Shown: piece after piece, positions 11,066 through 22,179 of the stretch
Position numbering within the stretch: position 1 is the stretch's first letter
Layout of the letters: every line of letters begins with the position of its first letter
Source of the DNA: Galaxea fascicularis
Lineage: Eukaryota; Cnidaria; Anthozoa; Scleractinia; Euphylliidae
Direction of reading: 5' to 3'
NCBI GenBank assembly: GCA_948470475.1
Contig: OX419338.1
Span: 12,558,247 to 12,622,246 of the forward strand
Length of the DNA stretch: 64,000 nucleotides
The notes under the pieces: model-generated
What the model was told of the DNA's origin: nothing
Seen by the model: the letters and a program-made list of their open reading frames with translations, nothing else
The model's database searches: none
Position numbers and translations under genes: made by a program

Positions 11066-13697
11066 AGGGGTGGCGAATGGTTCTTCAAAAACTCTGGGTC
11101 TCGCAAAATTTTAGTCGAATTTTACGAGTCTCGCAGTCTCGTATTTTGAGCGGTTATGTGCGTCTCGCTGTCTCGTTTTTTATACGAAGGTGTCTCGGAG
11201 TCTCGATTTTTTGCAATGTTTAAGGGTCTCGAAGTCCCGATTCATTGGTTTGTATTTTTTTAAAATGACGTCTTCTCGTCACTTGATATTGAATTTCAGT
11301 AACGCAACTTTCAATTTGCGAGAAAAAGTTCATCCTAACTTCTCCTAAATTGTCTGAATTCCACAAAAGGCTAGAAAAATTACCGCAACGTCATTTTGGC
11401 GCCAGAGAAACAGTTATTTTGTTGTAGCATATCATAACGTAGTGTTATAGTCGAATTTCCACTTTCAGCAAATACACAAGCTTACACAGAGGCTGGCCAA
11501 AAGGCTAAAAGGGGAATGAAGAAACCCACACAACCCACGATACCTCATGATGAAACCCACGAAGTCGGAGAACTGATCGGTTGTCCCCCGTGGAACTGTA
11601 AAAGCACAAATATTCCCAATAAAACAAAAAAGTTACTATTACTCACCTAACAGTGCCCTAGTGCCTAGTACATGGACAATTGAATAAGATATTTCCATCA
11701 TTCTTCTTGTAATTTGTTCGATGGTCATCTGGAACCCTTTTAATAAGTTTTAATTGTTCTCTGTTCTCAATTCATCTATGCAATCGGATGAGTTCTGAGA
11801 CTGAGTGTTAACGACTTTGAACCAAACAGCTACAATCTGCAGTCGATTCATCATTTTCTCTTTTTGCTTCTTTTTATGCCACTTGACTCTGATAACAATG
11901 TAAGGCATATATTCGGTTACTTCTGTTTTATGGTTTGTTTTGTTTGTCTTTTTTCTTTCCCTTCTGTCTTATGATTTTGGAGCAGTTATTCTCGTAATCT
12001 ATGTGGCAGACGAAGAGGACGCCCTCTAGATGTGTGGCCACCGGACGCTGGTTCTGTTTGCGCAGGTGAAGGCTTCGTTGTTGTAACTCTGCTAAGCTTC
12101 ATCACGCACTGATGATAGACCTCTTCATTCATTTCTAATTGAAAATCATCTTCAAGATAAGTAATGCCTTCATCACCTTTTAGCTGGCAAACGACCTGAT
12201 CCAACTTCACAATACCGGTGAATTCATAGTGTAGGCCGGAGCAAACAGTCCTCTGGATCAGGTGCGTAAATATGGACTTTCGCAGTGTCCATCAACATCC
12301 GGGGTTTCCAGTCTTGGGCAATGTTTCCTAGTAAAAATGGGCCACGCGAAATCAAAAGGGTTGAACCTTTACTAAACGTAATGGTGGAAACACAATTCAT
12401 CGTTACTGGCACACAATCAACATCGAAATCATCGTCATTGTCACTGGTTGGAGTATCTGAATCCACATGTATGTTGTCGCAGATATCTGACAATGAAGAA
12501 GAGGGGTTTGCTACAAGTCCTCGACGACCGTAAGCAGTTACAGGCAGGGTGCCCGGGTTATCCTTTGTTGACTTGGCACGTACAGTTAGTTGCCGTGACG
12601 ACCTTCCGTACTCCATCGCCCACTTTCGCATTGTGGCCAGGTCTTGCTGTGTACCGTTTTGTTTGGGCGGACGAGGGATGTCAGGCAGTTCTTCAAAACT
12701 AACCATATTTTCTGGTAGAAAAGCAAACTTTAAAAAAAGTTTATAAAAAGCCCATAGAACGGTAAATGTATAAATGTTTAAAGCTGTAGGTTGTAATCAG
12801 ATAATATTTCCGGCGACCAGGACCGCCTCATGAATTAAATTATGAATTGACGTTACAGACCTGAGTTAGACCTGGTTTGCCGCTCACATTAGCTCACATT
12901 GTAGTTTTAATATTTTGACCTATTTTGCCAGCTTTTGCCATCTTGAGCAAACAATCCCAGCTAAAACCACCATCAATGCAACTTGCAGCCTATGCCTTTC
13001 ATAATTAGCTATAGTACTGTAGCTTATAGTAATAGAATCGAACCTGGATGAATGATGAACCGTCGGACCAAACTGGTTAAGCGTGGCGTGGTTGTTTTCT
13101 CGAGTCCGGGATTAAAGTTCTACTGATAGCCTAAGACGAATTGTCGGCACATTGATAAATACAAACATTAATAGAGTACTTACGTGATTTGTGCTTTCGT
13201 TTCCGATCAGAAGAAGACGACTTTTCCTCCATTTCCGTTTCCTCCATGGTTTTAACGCATGAACGTTTCCACTCAACTAGTTTCAACTGAGATCAAACAC
13301 AGCCGCGCATTCTTTTTGACGACTTCCAGGCAAATGTAAGTGACAGCGCGTCAGTCACAAAAAAATCAAAGGCAAACGACCCAGTGTAACCTCCTGACCG
13401 GAAATTAGGTCATGGCCAGGAAAATAATAGAGTTTATTGACTGTTGACAGGTTTACAACAAAAGCTTCCTTCGTAAGACTTTTGTACAAGCTAATTCTAG
13501 CTCATTGTCATATCTTCTCATAGCTCTGAACCAAATCTGGGGCTCGAATTTTAAGAGTCTAAACGTCTCATGCTTGCACTCAAAACACTTTGAAGTCTCG
13601 GTCTCGCAATCTAAAAAGTCAAAATGTCTCGGGCGCGCAAAGAAAAACGCTAGTCTCGCCGTCTCGCAAAGTCTCGCATTTACCATTCGCCACCCCT
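11066..13697. mobile_element. Element D: hAT-like transposon inside the right terminal repeat of A
   Basis: The ends are AGGGGTGGCGAATGG (11066) and its complement (ending 13697), flanked by a 6-bp AAAGTA duplication (11060-11065 and 13698-13703). Both subterminal regions are full of GTCTCG/CGAGAC motifs. The short GC-rich end recalls hAT elements, but most hAT insertions duplicate 8 bp. It carries the spliced non-transposase gene at 11986-13247. A relative with GGGATGGCGAATGG starts at 16147. Confidence 0.7.
11986..13247 (-). pseudogene. Spliced non-transposase gene inside transposon D
   Basis: On the - strand, ATG 13247 opens a 64-nt exon (MEETEMEEKSSSSDRKRKHK S) ending at a GTAAGT donor (13183-13178). 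It joins in phase to an exon at 12711 after TTTTCTACCAG, which reads QNMVSFEELPDIPRPPKQNG and continues 162 codons to TGA at 12224-12226, with an acidic stretch near 12430. One base out of frame the protein seems to carry on (HYEFTGIVKLDQVVCQLKGD, LEDDFQLEMNEEVYHQ) to about 11986, so a frameshift probably breaks it. I see no transposase motif (no DDE, BED or THAP pattern). It lies wholly between the terminal repeats of element D, so it is either a captured host gene or an accessory transposon protein of unknown role. Confidence 0.55.
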
Positions 13698-13727
13698 AAA
13701 GTACCATTTCGCAAAGTACAATAAGCC

Positions 13728-14370
13728 TGGCGTCTGCTTTATCCGAGTCAAGCAGATAATGGCTCCTTTCCGAAAACTGGTCAAGTTTTAAAACTGAATC
13801 CATCGTTCTCAAGATTAAGCTGGGTAAAACTTGGATCACTGTTTCTGAAGTTTACCGGTCTCCGACGATTCCGAAATTCAAATGGTGTCATGCGCTATCA
13901 TCACTATTCGAGGCAGCATCAACACTGACGAGTACAATATTGTTTGCGGGAGATTTTTAATGCTGACGTTTCAGGAACGGGACAAACCGCCAAAGACGGC
14001 AGAACTCCACTAGATATTTTTAACCTGCATTGCTTGAATTACTGAGTGGACTCGAAAGGCCAGGACATCTCAAACTACTCTCGATTTAATTCTCACTAAT
14101 AACGAGAGAAATATTGTTGCATCTGGCGTAGTGGATACACACATGAGCGATCATTCGTTGGTTTACACAATCCCACGATCTTTGGCACCAAGGGCTCATT
14201 CACGCAAGATTTGTTTTCGTATTCTCAAAACTTTTAGCCGGGAGAACTTTGTGAGTGATATGCAAATTGTGCCTTTCCACATCATTGACGTGTTTAATGA
14301 ACTTGATGATAAGGTTTACGCATTTGAATAGTTATTTCTAGATGTTATAGACTGTAGTCATAAATGGCGG
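13728..14370 (+). pseudogene. LINE endonuclease, right part
   Basis: It continues the endonuclease interrupted at 9490 (SEVYRSPTIPK, LFAGDF, then TLDLILTNNERNIVASGVVD, THMSDHSLVYTI, SRKICFRILKTF). Several stops and frameshifts are present, and it breaks off near 14370, before the reverse transcriptase. Confidence 0.8.
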
Positions 14371-14493
14371 CCGATAAATTACTCTTGTGTCTTCGTGCTA
14401 ATGAGACCAACTAGCCTCGCTCCAAAACAACATTTCTTTCCTAAATTACTCGCTTTATGATCAGAAACATTGCGACACTATTGCCTAACTTTT

Positions 14494-14706
14494 CTTACAA
14501 TCTTTCCCGTAAAACCGTGAACACCTGAAATATCTATGGAATGTTATTGTGTTTCAAGTAAAAAGCCAATCACGCGTGAGAAAACTAAACCGCAAACAGT
14601 AACGGTAATTAGGTTGTGGTTTCATGTTGCTTCTGATTGGTCGCGAAACAATAAACATTCCACAAGTTTTTTCTGGTGTTCACGGTTTTACGGGAAAGAC
14701 TGTAAG
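14494..14706. mobile_element. Foldback MITE (CTTACAATCTTTCCCGTAAA ends)
   Basis: The left end CTTACAATCTTTCCCGTAAA and right end TTTACGGGAAAGACTGTAAG are inverted over about 32 bp. The interior (CCAATCACGCGTGAGAAAAC, GGTTTCATGTTGCTTCTGAT) matches a degenerate copy at about 3453-3608. Confidence 0.75.
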
Positions 14707-14934
14707 GGTGCTTTCGATTGGGAAATCCGGATTTAGATCTTAAAATCCGGATCTTCGGATTTCCAATCGAACACAAAATCCGAAAACGGATTTCGCGACG
14801 GATTTCGTTAATTGAAATCCTTCCCCCACATGGATTTCAATTAACGAAATCCGTCGCGAATTTTGTGTTCGATTGGAAATCCGAAGATCCGGATTTTAAG
14901 ATCTAAATCTGGATTTCCCAATCGAAAGCACCCT
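14705..14934. mobile_element. Near-perfect palindromic MITE
   Basis: AGGGTGCTTTCGATTGGGAA at the left and its complement (TTTCCCAATCGAAAGCACCCT region) at the right continue inward as an almost perfect inverted repeat of about 105 bp per arm around 14820. The transcript would form one long hairpin. It abuts the MITE ending at 14706. Confidence 0.85.
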
Positions 14935-15061
14935 AAATCTCATTTTCGTGGAAAACGTCCCGTAACATTATGGCGAGGAACCTAACTTGGAAAAGAATAA
15001 ACCGTGAAGTGTCGGAACCTGGCGGACTCGTTAGTCTCATTTGCGATACATTGTTTGTCTT

Positions 15062-15300
15062 TAAACATATGAAATAATATGTAAAAGTCACATAAGCATT
15101 GTAGTTTCGACAATTCTGGAATTCTTTATTGATAATTATGGCTAATTGAAGATAATGATAAAATTAGAGATATGCTGTTATTACTTCAAAGCTCGTTCAT
15201 TTCAATAACGAGGGATCATAAGAACTGAACGGGCTCAAAACACCAAACGGAGACTCCTCCACTAAATGGCTAAAATCTTAAGTTACTGTACAGCAATGTT
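15062..15300. repeat. Dispersed repeat (partner 32522-32705)
   Basis: AATATGTAAAAGTCACATAA, TATGGCTAATTGAAGATAAT, and AAAACACCAAACGGAGACTC correspond in order to the segment at 32522-32705. Non-coding. Confidence 0.65.
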
Positions 15301-15791
15301 TTTTCACTGTTCATACAGTTCCTTTATCGCAGGAATGCTGTACAGTATACTCATAACAGAAACCTCTCTAACTACTTTTATAGTAACAATTAGAATATAA
15401 TGTATAACGCAAAAATGATGTGAAATATTTCTACTTTTACCCTAGATATTGTCTTGGCCAGACGTAAAACACACCAAAAACACAGCCTTACGACTGTTCG
15501 ATGAAACACCCAAGTGACGAACTAACATTTCGAGACCAATGTCCAAAACTGTTTTTGTTGTTGTTTTCATCTTACTTACGGTTTTACGTGAGTTCCATTG
15601 CTAAAAAACTCGTCCTGCTATTGAAAAATATCCCGGATTTCATAAAGCTCACCATTTTTTGAATCTAAAAATTGACATCTGAGCTGGATCAAATCCATTA
15701 GATGAATTTCATTCAGCTAAAGTGAATTTTAAGAGAAGAATCATTAACTCCAAAGTATTATTAAGGAAAGCGTTAGACGAGTTTTACGTTG

Positions 15792-15851
<60 letters not shown>
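15792..15851. repeat. (GAT)n microsatellite
   Basis: About twenty pure GAT/ATG units. Confidence 0.95.
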
Positions 15852-15853
<2 letters not shown>

Positions 15854-16511
15854 GTTGTTGTTCTTATTGTTATTTCAGCTGATTAGTGTGATTGGTGCGC
15901 CACTCTCGTCATCATTCAGTCGACGCACTCAAATAACAATGACCAGAGCCGGATCTTCTTTCTACAGAGAATACAGATTGTAACAACTATTACTGCGACG
16001 ATGCCACATGAAAGGCCTATGGTAAGTGCTGAACTTTTTTTCTCTGTAAAAGAAAACAAAGGCATAGTATGTCAATCAACATGCAAAAAATGTATACATC
16101 TCGTGCTAATCCTTCTCCAGCCACAGCTCTGATATGCTTTAAAAGTAGGGATGGCGAATGGTAAATCCGCGACTTTAAAGGACCCGTACGCACTAGGTTG
16201 AAAACATTTGTTTGGTTCTGACAAACATCTCGACAAATTTTCTCCATCAAGTTTTGAATTTGCTAATCGTGCACGAACTAAAACACCAAAATATTTGATA
16301 CTATCCATCTCAGTCGTCCGTGGACAAAGGCTTTTTTCAGCGCGCTTCACGGCCCGTTGGTTTCAGTCTGCAGTTAAAAAAATTCTGGTCACGTGAAACA
16401 TTTTTGTAGCTCTGCGGTTTGCAAAATATTTGCAAATGAAATTTAATATAAGGAAATTTAATTAAGCATACAGTTTGGCATCACGTGATCAGTATTTTGG
16501 AAACCGCAGAG

Positions 16512-18352
16512 CGGATGTTACTAAAAGCGGGAACGAGGAACGGGGAACCGGGAACGAGTTTTCAGCGGTAATCTACATAAAAATCCAAAATGGAGGACGT
16601 GAAGATCGAAACAGAGAAAAGTATACAACTAAACGGCAAGCTTTATTATAAAATTTAGTTACTAAATTAAAGAAAAGCTTTTTAAAGCTGTAGATTGCGA
16701 TTTCCAGCGTATTTGGACGGAGTTGCTCGTTTTTTGTTCCATTATTGTCCCCCCGAAGTCTCGAAGTACACTATCCAAAGGCAACGTTTGAGTGATAGTT
16801 GCTGTCACTTGTTATTATTCCTTTTCTCCTGGAATCTGCACCTTCTTCCAGAGTTTGTGTCTGTATTTGTTTGTATAGCCAAAGCTTAAACAGAAAATAA
16901 GCAGTGACTTTGATAAAGGATGGAGGAAATTGAAGCAGTCTTTGTTGTAAAAACTAAACAGCCTATTTACCTAAAGTAACAGTAGAGGTGATGATCATCA
17001 AAAGTTACAGACAAGTCCTTACCATCAACTTAGCTTAGCAATTAACGGGTACCATTGAAAAACAGTATCAACAGATTATTTTCCTTGTAAATCTGACGAA
17101 TTTGCTTCTAGAGTCATTGCTTCATTTTAAAGTGCCTATAACCCCAAATATTTTTTTCGCTAAAATAAATCTTTGCACCTGTTCGAAACTCATTGTGGCA
17201 TTTTTTTCCTTTTTTCAACAAATCTTGACTTTTTATAGGCTTCTAAACTGAGCATCGTTTGTTTCACGACCGAGTCAGAAGAGGCATGGGTCTATTCCTG
17301 ATTTGACGTCACAAACTAATTTGCATCACATTAACTCTTTGTAAACATGCATGCAAAGTAGATTGTGACGTCAAATCAGGAATAGACCCATTCCCCCTTC
17401 TGACTCGGTCGCGAAACAAACGATCTTTGGTTTTTCGTAAGTTTTGAAGCCTGTAAAAAGGCGGGAGTTATTAAAAATAGGAAAAAAAGGCCGCTATGCG
17501 TTTCGAACAGGTGCAAAGATTCATTTTAGCGAAAAAATAATTTGGGGTCATACGCGCTTTAAAGAAGCTTTGTAGACCCTACGAATCTTGCATGGTATAG
17601 TAACTTTGGTGTCAGGCAAATATGCACTCATAACTTCCATAGTTCAATGGATTTTAGAATTAAGTTTGTATTAAGAAATAATTTTGTGAGGTCCTGATAT
17701 TACAATCTAGCAGAATAAAATCAAGATTATAAGAAATAGTAAAGGCACATTCTATGTTTAGAAGCAAATTTGGGGAAGAATTCCACACAGCCCCATACAT
17801 TAGTTATATATTTATTTTGTGACTCAAACTCTATTCGTTTTTGGAAAAAGGTTGGTATGGCAGTGATGCATGCATAAATAATATACGGGGCTGTACGGAA
17901 ATCTTTCCGCAAATTTATACTAAATATAGAGACAAAATAATCTGTTGATACCGTTTTTCAAACGTACCTGCTAATTGTTCAGCTTGATTGATGGTGTGGA
18001 CTAGTCTTTAACCAGATCTCTTTAGATAGTTATAAATAGGCTGTTAATTTTTTAAATTATCACTCAAACTTTGAATATGAATAGTGAACGTCGAGACTTC
18101 GCCTGGATATTATTCAAACAAAAACAAAAGAGGCAACTCATCTAAATAGACTGGAAATGACAACTACAGCCTTAAAAAGCTTGTCTTTGATTTTAGTAAC
18201 TAAAATTTCAAATAAGGCTTGCCGTTTGGTTGCCTATTTTGCTCTGTTTCGATGTCCACGTCCTCCATTTTGGATTTTTATGTGGATTACCGCTGAAAAC
18301 TCGTTCCCAGACTCCCGTTTCCCGTTCCCCGTTCCCGCTTTTAGTAACATCC
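16512..18352. mobile_element. Element G: nested layer 4, Mutator-like
   Basis: The terminal inverted repeats are about 110 bp (GGATGTTACTAAAAGCGGGA at the left; TCCCGCTTTTAGTAACATCC-type sequence at the right), continuing through CGAGTTTTCAGCGGTAATC and AAATCCAAAATGGAGGACGT. They are flanked by the 9-bp duplication CCGCAGAGC (16503-16511 and 18353-18361). The element starts with GG and makes a 9-bp duplication, as element A does. The interior (16620-18240) has no recognisable protein. Confidence 0.75.
17131..17558. mobile_element. Element H: nested layer 5, TTAA MITE
   Basis: TTAA lies at both edges (17127-17130 and 17559-17562). The inverted ends AGTGCCTATAACCCCAAAT and ATTTGGGGTCATACGCGCT extend through CTTTGCACCTGTTCGAAAC, with a second palindrome (TGACGTCAAATCAGGAATAG) near the centre. 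The TTAA target suggests piggyBac or Kolobok mobilisation. Confidence 0.8.
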
Positions 18353-19734
18353 CCGCAGAGCGGCACAAAATGTTTTCATGTGACCAGAATTTATGAACCG
18401 CAGCATGAAACCAACAATCCGTGAATTAAGTTGGCTGAAAAAAAAAAACGCCCTTGTCCACGGACGTCTGAGATGGATAGTAACCACAAGTGAGGGCTTC
18501 TGCTGAATGTACAGACTCTATAAAGCGAGATCAAATTTCCTTGATCCACGTTTTTAGCCATTTTAACGCCTGCAAATTGTAAAATGTGACAGATTTGACG
18601 CTTGACAAAAATTTGTCCTGCTATGAGGCGGGATGACGGCGATTTTGAAGTTTGCTATGGCTTGACAAAATTTTGGTAGGACGAAAAATGCCGTTCGCAC
18701 TTGCATAACGATGACTGATGACAAATATTTTTCAAAATAAAGAAAAATCCGCCTAGTGCGTACGGACCCTAATATATTTTCTGCGATCCCGAGACTTTCT
18801 TAGCCTTGCAAAACAAATCGAGATTCGGAGACGACGCTGCGAAAAAGATCGAGACGGGGAGACTGTTTTACACCACGCCATAGAAAATACATGTGAATAG
18901 AATCAATGCGGTGGACGATGGGCGGGTACGGTGATACCGACGAATATAATAACAAGGGCATTCGTGCATTAATTCTGAATGACTTTATTTTCTATAGCAG
19001 GTATAAATCGACATAGCAGATGAAATCACAGGTCCTGAAACACGGCGACGGGTCTGGAATCTCGGGTGAACGTTTCTAGAGGGTCTGAATGGGGGGTGAG
19101 GGTAGGTCCACATGTCGGTTGTCGATTAAAATTTCATTACTTTGTCGGTTGTCGGTAATTAAAAATGAAATTAATTATTCACATTTATTATGTAATTTGC
19201 GCCGTTTTAAGACTTAAACTCCAGACGAAGTGTAAAACTTGTAATAATTCATTGATTGCCCGTAAACCTCGTTAACTCTGTTTTTTTTTTTAGCAACGTG
19301 GTCGTGTACCCCACTTTTGTTTGCAAATCCAGTATACCCATAAAATCACCAAAGCTTTTATTCTAGATGTCAATTTGTTTTCCTGTCGATTATAGGGCAT
19401 CGAAGTAAATCAAGAGAGGTAAATTAGACAAAGAGCGAAACGCCTACTCTAACCCTTGGGACTGACGTAATTTTGTTAGCTACGGAAGTCTCTTTCTCAA
19501 GACGTCCACAAACACTTATTACACTCATTATTCAACGGCTCTCGTGGCTTTCCTGTGGGGTTTCTTTGAGTTTTTGCCAAAACTTTCGCTGCCATACGTA
19601 TCAATCTGCACCGTTCGCCACACGAGCAAACAACGCGCAGTGAAAAAGCTAGGTACAAAAGTAGGACCGGAGCACTCGAACGCGGACTAGTCCGAGTCGG
19701 ATTAACTTGGACTTACCCGGATCAAGTTTCAAGT

Positions 19735-20050
19735 TTTATTTATTTACGTGAGACACTTAAGTTATTACTTGGCTGGCTTGCAAATAGCAAAGAGCTAATC
19801 AGGGCAAGCCAGACTGTACACAGAAAAATTAAAGCTTTTTTAAACAATAAATGAACATTACATACAATAATAACAATAACAATGTGTAAAGAGAAAAACT
19901 AGACCTAACTTTAATCTTTCATCTTTTTAATTATGGTGTCTATCGCGGCATAAGAGTTTTCGGTTTCTAGAATTTCAATTAGTCTTGTTCTAATGATTTT
20001 TTTAAAAGAGTTTTTGGATAGGTTTTTGAGACTAGTTAGTATCCCATTCC
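19735..20050 (-). mobile_element. LINE 3' terminal fragment
   Basis: Reading the - strand, the last codons of a reverse-transcriptase ORF (KKIIRTRLIEILETENSYAA, IDTIIKKMKD, stop near 19915) are followed by an AT-rich 3' UTR with a TTTATTTATTTA tail on the + strand. Confidence 0.6.
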
Positions 20051-20806
20051 AGATCAACTCGGAATGAAGTAAAATTCCCAAAAATGTATTTTATTGAAGG
20101 CGTAAGATCAACTCGGACTGAAGAAAAATTCCACAAAATGCCTTTTTAAAGGCGTAAGTCACCTCAACATTCATCCAAATCGACGTCAAATTCATTCCTG
20201 TTTGCTCTTGCAATGTTGTTTTTTCTAGTGCCAAGTCTCCGTGTGGTCCAATGATGTTCCCAGTTCACCACGCTCTTGTCCGCTTTCCATGAGGTTAATC
20301 CTACAAAAAGTTTTTGATTTCTGGCCAGTTGGAATGTATATAAAATAGGATCTTTTGGCTCGTTCCATTGCAATGGTAAATCTCCGGGACGAACGGAAAT
20401 TCCGAACAAAAATTCGTGTTCCACTTATACGTTAAACATCTTTCTTTTCTTCCTTTTTGGCTCCAAATAAAATCAAAATCTTTATTTTAACACGTTAAAA
20501 ATCCATCAGATGATTATAATATAAAATGCAACTGCATAATAATTCCTAATAACAATTAATGCACACCTAAAAAGTCTCGTCCGTAAAAATACTATTCTAA
20601 ACTAAACCTGTTTTCCATGAATGCCGTGTATATAACTTAACTAAAATGAAGGTTTAACCGTGTCCAAATGAAAAACGGCAGGTTCTTCGCCTCAATTAAC
20701 AAAAGTTTGTACCAGTGTCAGTGTTGCCATTAAACATAGCCAGTGCTGGAAATCTTTCTGAATCACAGTCATTCCTTACATCGATCAATCGCTATTATGT
20801 GGAGAA

Positions 20807-20970
20807 AATACACCTTATTCCAAAATGGCTCCCATTCTAATATTCTTTTGTTTTTATTCGAATTAGAAATGTTCTTTTGAATTTTACTCTTACGAACGAG
20901 ACAACAAGGGCTAATTTGAATAAAAACAAAAGAATATTAAAATGGGAGCCATTTTGGAATAAGGTGTATT
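20807..20970. mobile_element. Hairpin MITE
   Basis: AATACACCTTATTCCAAAAT (left) and ATTTTGGAATAAGGTGTATT (right) are perfect complements. The arms run about 58 bp with a loop of about 45 bp. Confidence 0.85.
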
Positions 20971-21249
20971 GAAATTTGTTTTCAACTTTCGTAGACTTTA
21001 TCCCACCTTCGTTTTCTGAACGAGTTCTCGTGACTTCTTTAGCGTTCAGCGGGTAAACAATTACTACTACGTCAATTACAAGACATGACATGACGTTAAT
21101 TCACTTTTATTGAATGCAATCTTTCTGAAACGTGTTTGCCTTAGTACAGCTAGTGGCATTTCAAGTGGACTCTCGAGATCGCTGTAATACTGATTTCACT
21201 AATTCATCAGTTTATCAGAATCTTCTCGTCAGTCGGTTACTCCAAAATT

Positions 21250-21335
21250 CATCAGGATGGCCGAGTGGTTTAGGGAGCTGGATTTCAATGCGGTGACTCG
21301 GGTTCAAATCCCGCTCTGACCACTAGCTGGTGTTG
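21250..21335 (+). mobile_element. tRNA-Leu-like SINE head, family 3
   Basis: GGATGGCCGAGTGGTTTAGG and GGGTTCAAATCCCGCTCTGA match the A and B boxes and 3' acceptor side of a tRNA-Leu/Ser. The arm between them is too short and does not fold as a type II tRNA. The following CACTAGCTGG and CTGGTTCAACTCCT look like SINE body, so I call it a SINE rather than a tRNA gene. Confidence 0.6.
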
Positions 21336-21469
21336 CTCTTTGTAAGTGCCTGGTTCAACTCCTAGGTCATTCTTGCTACGTTTATTTGAATTATTTCTTT
21401 CATGTATTTGCTCGGCCCCATTAGTCTTTTGCGCTAAACAAACTATCGAGGATAAAAAACGTCCTCTAC

Positions 21470-21500
21470 TTGTTTATTTATTTATTTATTTATTTATTTT
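21470..21500. repeat. (TTTA)n microsatellite
   Basis: About seven TTTA units. Confidence 0.9.
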
Positions 21501-21897
21501 AGATCAACACTTGAGGGTCCTTGAGCCCAGCGCCAACCGAAATTTTGGGAAATCATGAGAAAAAGATAAACAGCCCCGAAGGTAATATCTTGTTCATATG
21601 TTGTAAGGAATGAAAGAACCAATGTATGCAATGAACATGTGTGCCCTATTCAGTGAGAAACAAAAAAAGCCGCAAACATGGGTTCAATCTGTGTTTAACA
21701 TGAGAGAGACCTGGGGCTAGAAAACCAACGTGGCGGCTTGATCACCGATCGCAGAGCAGAAGGGAATGAATTTACCGTTATGACGGTTATAGTAGCTTCC
21801 ATTTGGTGAACATGACAGCAACACCAAATGAGGGACTAACGTACGGACTCGAAGTCCCAAAGAGGTCAGCCCCATTTGCTGAATAGAACAGGCCGGC

Positions 21898-22168
21898 ACT
21901 AGGGGTGGTCATAGCCAGGGTTCGTTACGTCCCTAGTGGTTCTTTAACGTCCCACAGAAACAATTGTAAAAGATTGTGAGACGGGACCTCCGGTTTATCG
22001 TCCTTATCCTAGAAGACTAGAAAGTCTAACCATTTGTAGATGTCATTGCAAAGGAAGCACTTTCTCCTCAGTTATTTAAAGACCCTGAGTGTTGGTCCGA
22101 CCGGGGTTTAAACCCACGACCTCCCGCACGTTAGTCCGGAACTCAACCAACTGAGCTGATCGGTCGGC
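21898..22168 (-). mobile_element. tRNA-derived SINE, family 1
   Basis: On the - strand the head CAGCTCAGTTGGTTGAGTTC and B box GGGTTTAAACCCCGG open the element. The body matches the 8669 copy in reverse orientation, down to CCAGGGTTCG near 21918. Confidence 0.85.
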
Positions 22169-22179
22169 GGTTAAAACTT

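Larger units (their letters stand above)
9482..13736. mobile_element. Element A: Mutator-like foldback transposon in a LINE (with 9-bp TSD)
   Basis: The 9-bp duplication tggcgtctg lies at 9482-9490 and 13728-13736. Between them the ends are perfect 27-bp inverted repeats (GGCTTATTGTACTTTGCGAA...; 9491-9517 and 13701-13727). Once insertions B and D are removed, these extend into long inverted repeats of roughly 280-300 bp on the left and 200 bp on the right, made partly of a 21-bp tandem unit GTACTTTGCGAAATGAAATC (about 8 copies at 9901-10080, 4 at 10975-11065). The stem continues through GTCTACTCGGATATTC and GCGGAATGCGTGACGTTTTC (10080-10180 with 10875-10962). The ancestral length is about 1.2 kb. 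A 9-bp duplication with long terminal repeats is typical of Mutator-like elements. No transposase is present. Confidence 0.75.
16301..18480. mobile_element. Element F: nested layer 3, Tc1/mariner-type MITE
   Basis: The ends CTATCCATCTCAG.CGTCCG and CGGACGTCTGAGATGGATAG are inverted and flanked by TA on both sides. A complete, uninterrupted copy is at 25168-25479. Here it is split by element G after CCGCAGAGC. Confidence 0.8.
16179..18770. mobile_element. Element E: nested layer 2 (GTACGCACTAGG ends)
   Basis: The left end AGGACCCGTACGCACTAGG and right end CCTAGTGCGTACGGACCCT are inverted. The target duplication is unclear. The body is split by element F. Confidence 0.65.
16147..18886. mobile_element. 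Outer layer of a five-level transposon nest (D-like element)
   Basis: The left end AGGGATGGCGAATGGTAAAT resembles the terminus of element D. The right part (18780-18886) has D-like CGAGAC/GAGAC repeats and a decayed end TTTTACACCACGCC. Everything between 16179 and 18770 is later insertion. Confidence 0.55.
18890..21240. other. Repeat-rich, no gene seen apart from listed elements
   Basis: It contains GTCGGTTGTCGG-type repeats (19105-19160), a LINE tail (19735-20050) and a hairpin MITE (20807-20970). The motif GAGGGTCTGAATGGGG at 19074-19090 recurs inverted at 26515-26533. Confidence 0.5.

Noticed and set aside
21250..21325. tRNA-Leu or tRNA-Ser gene
   Set aside because: A and B boxes are present but the anticodon and variable arms do not fold, and SINE body sequence follows.
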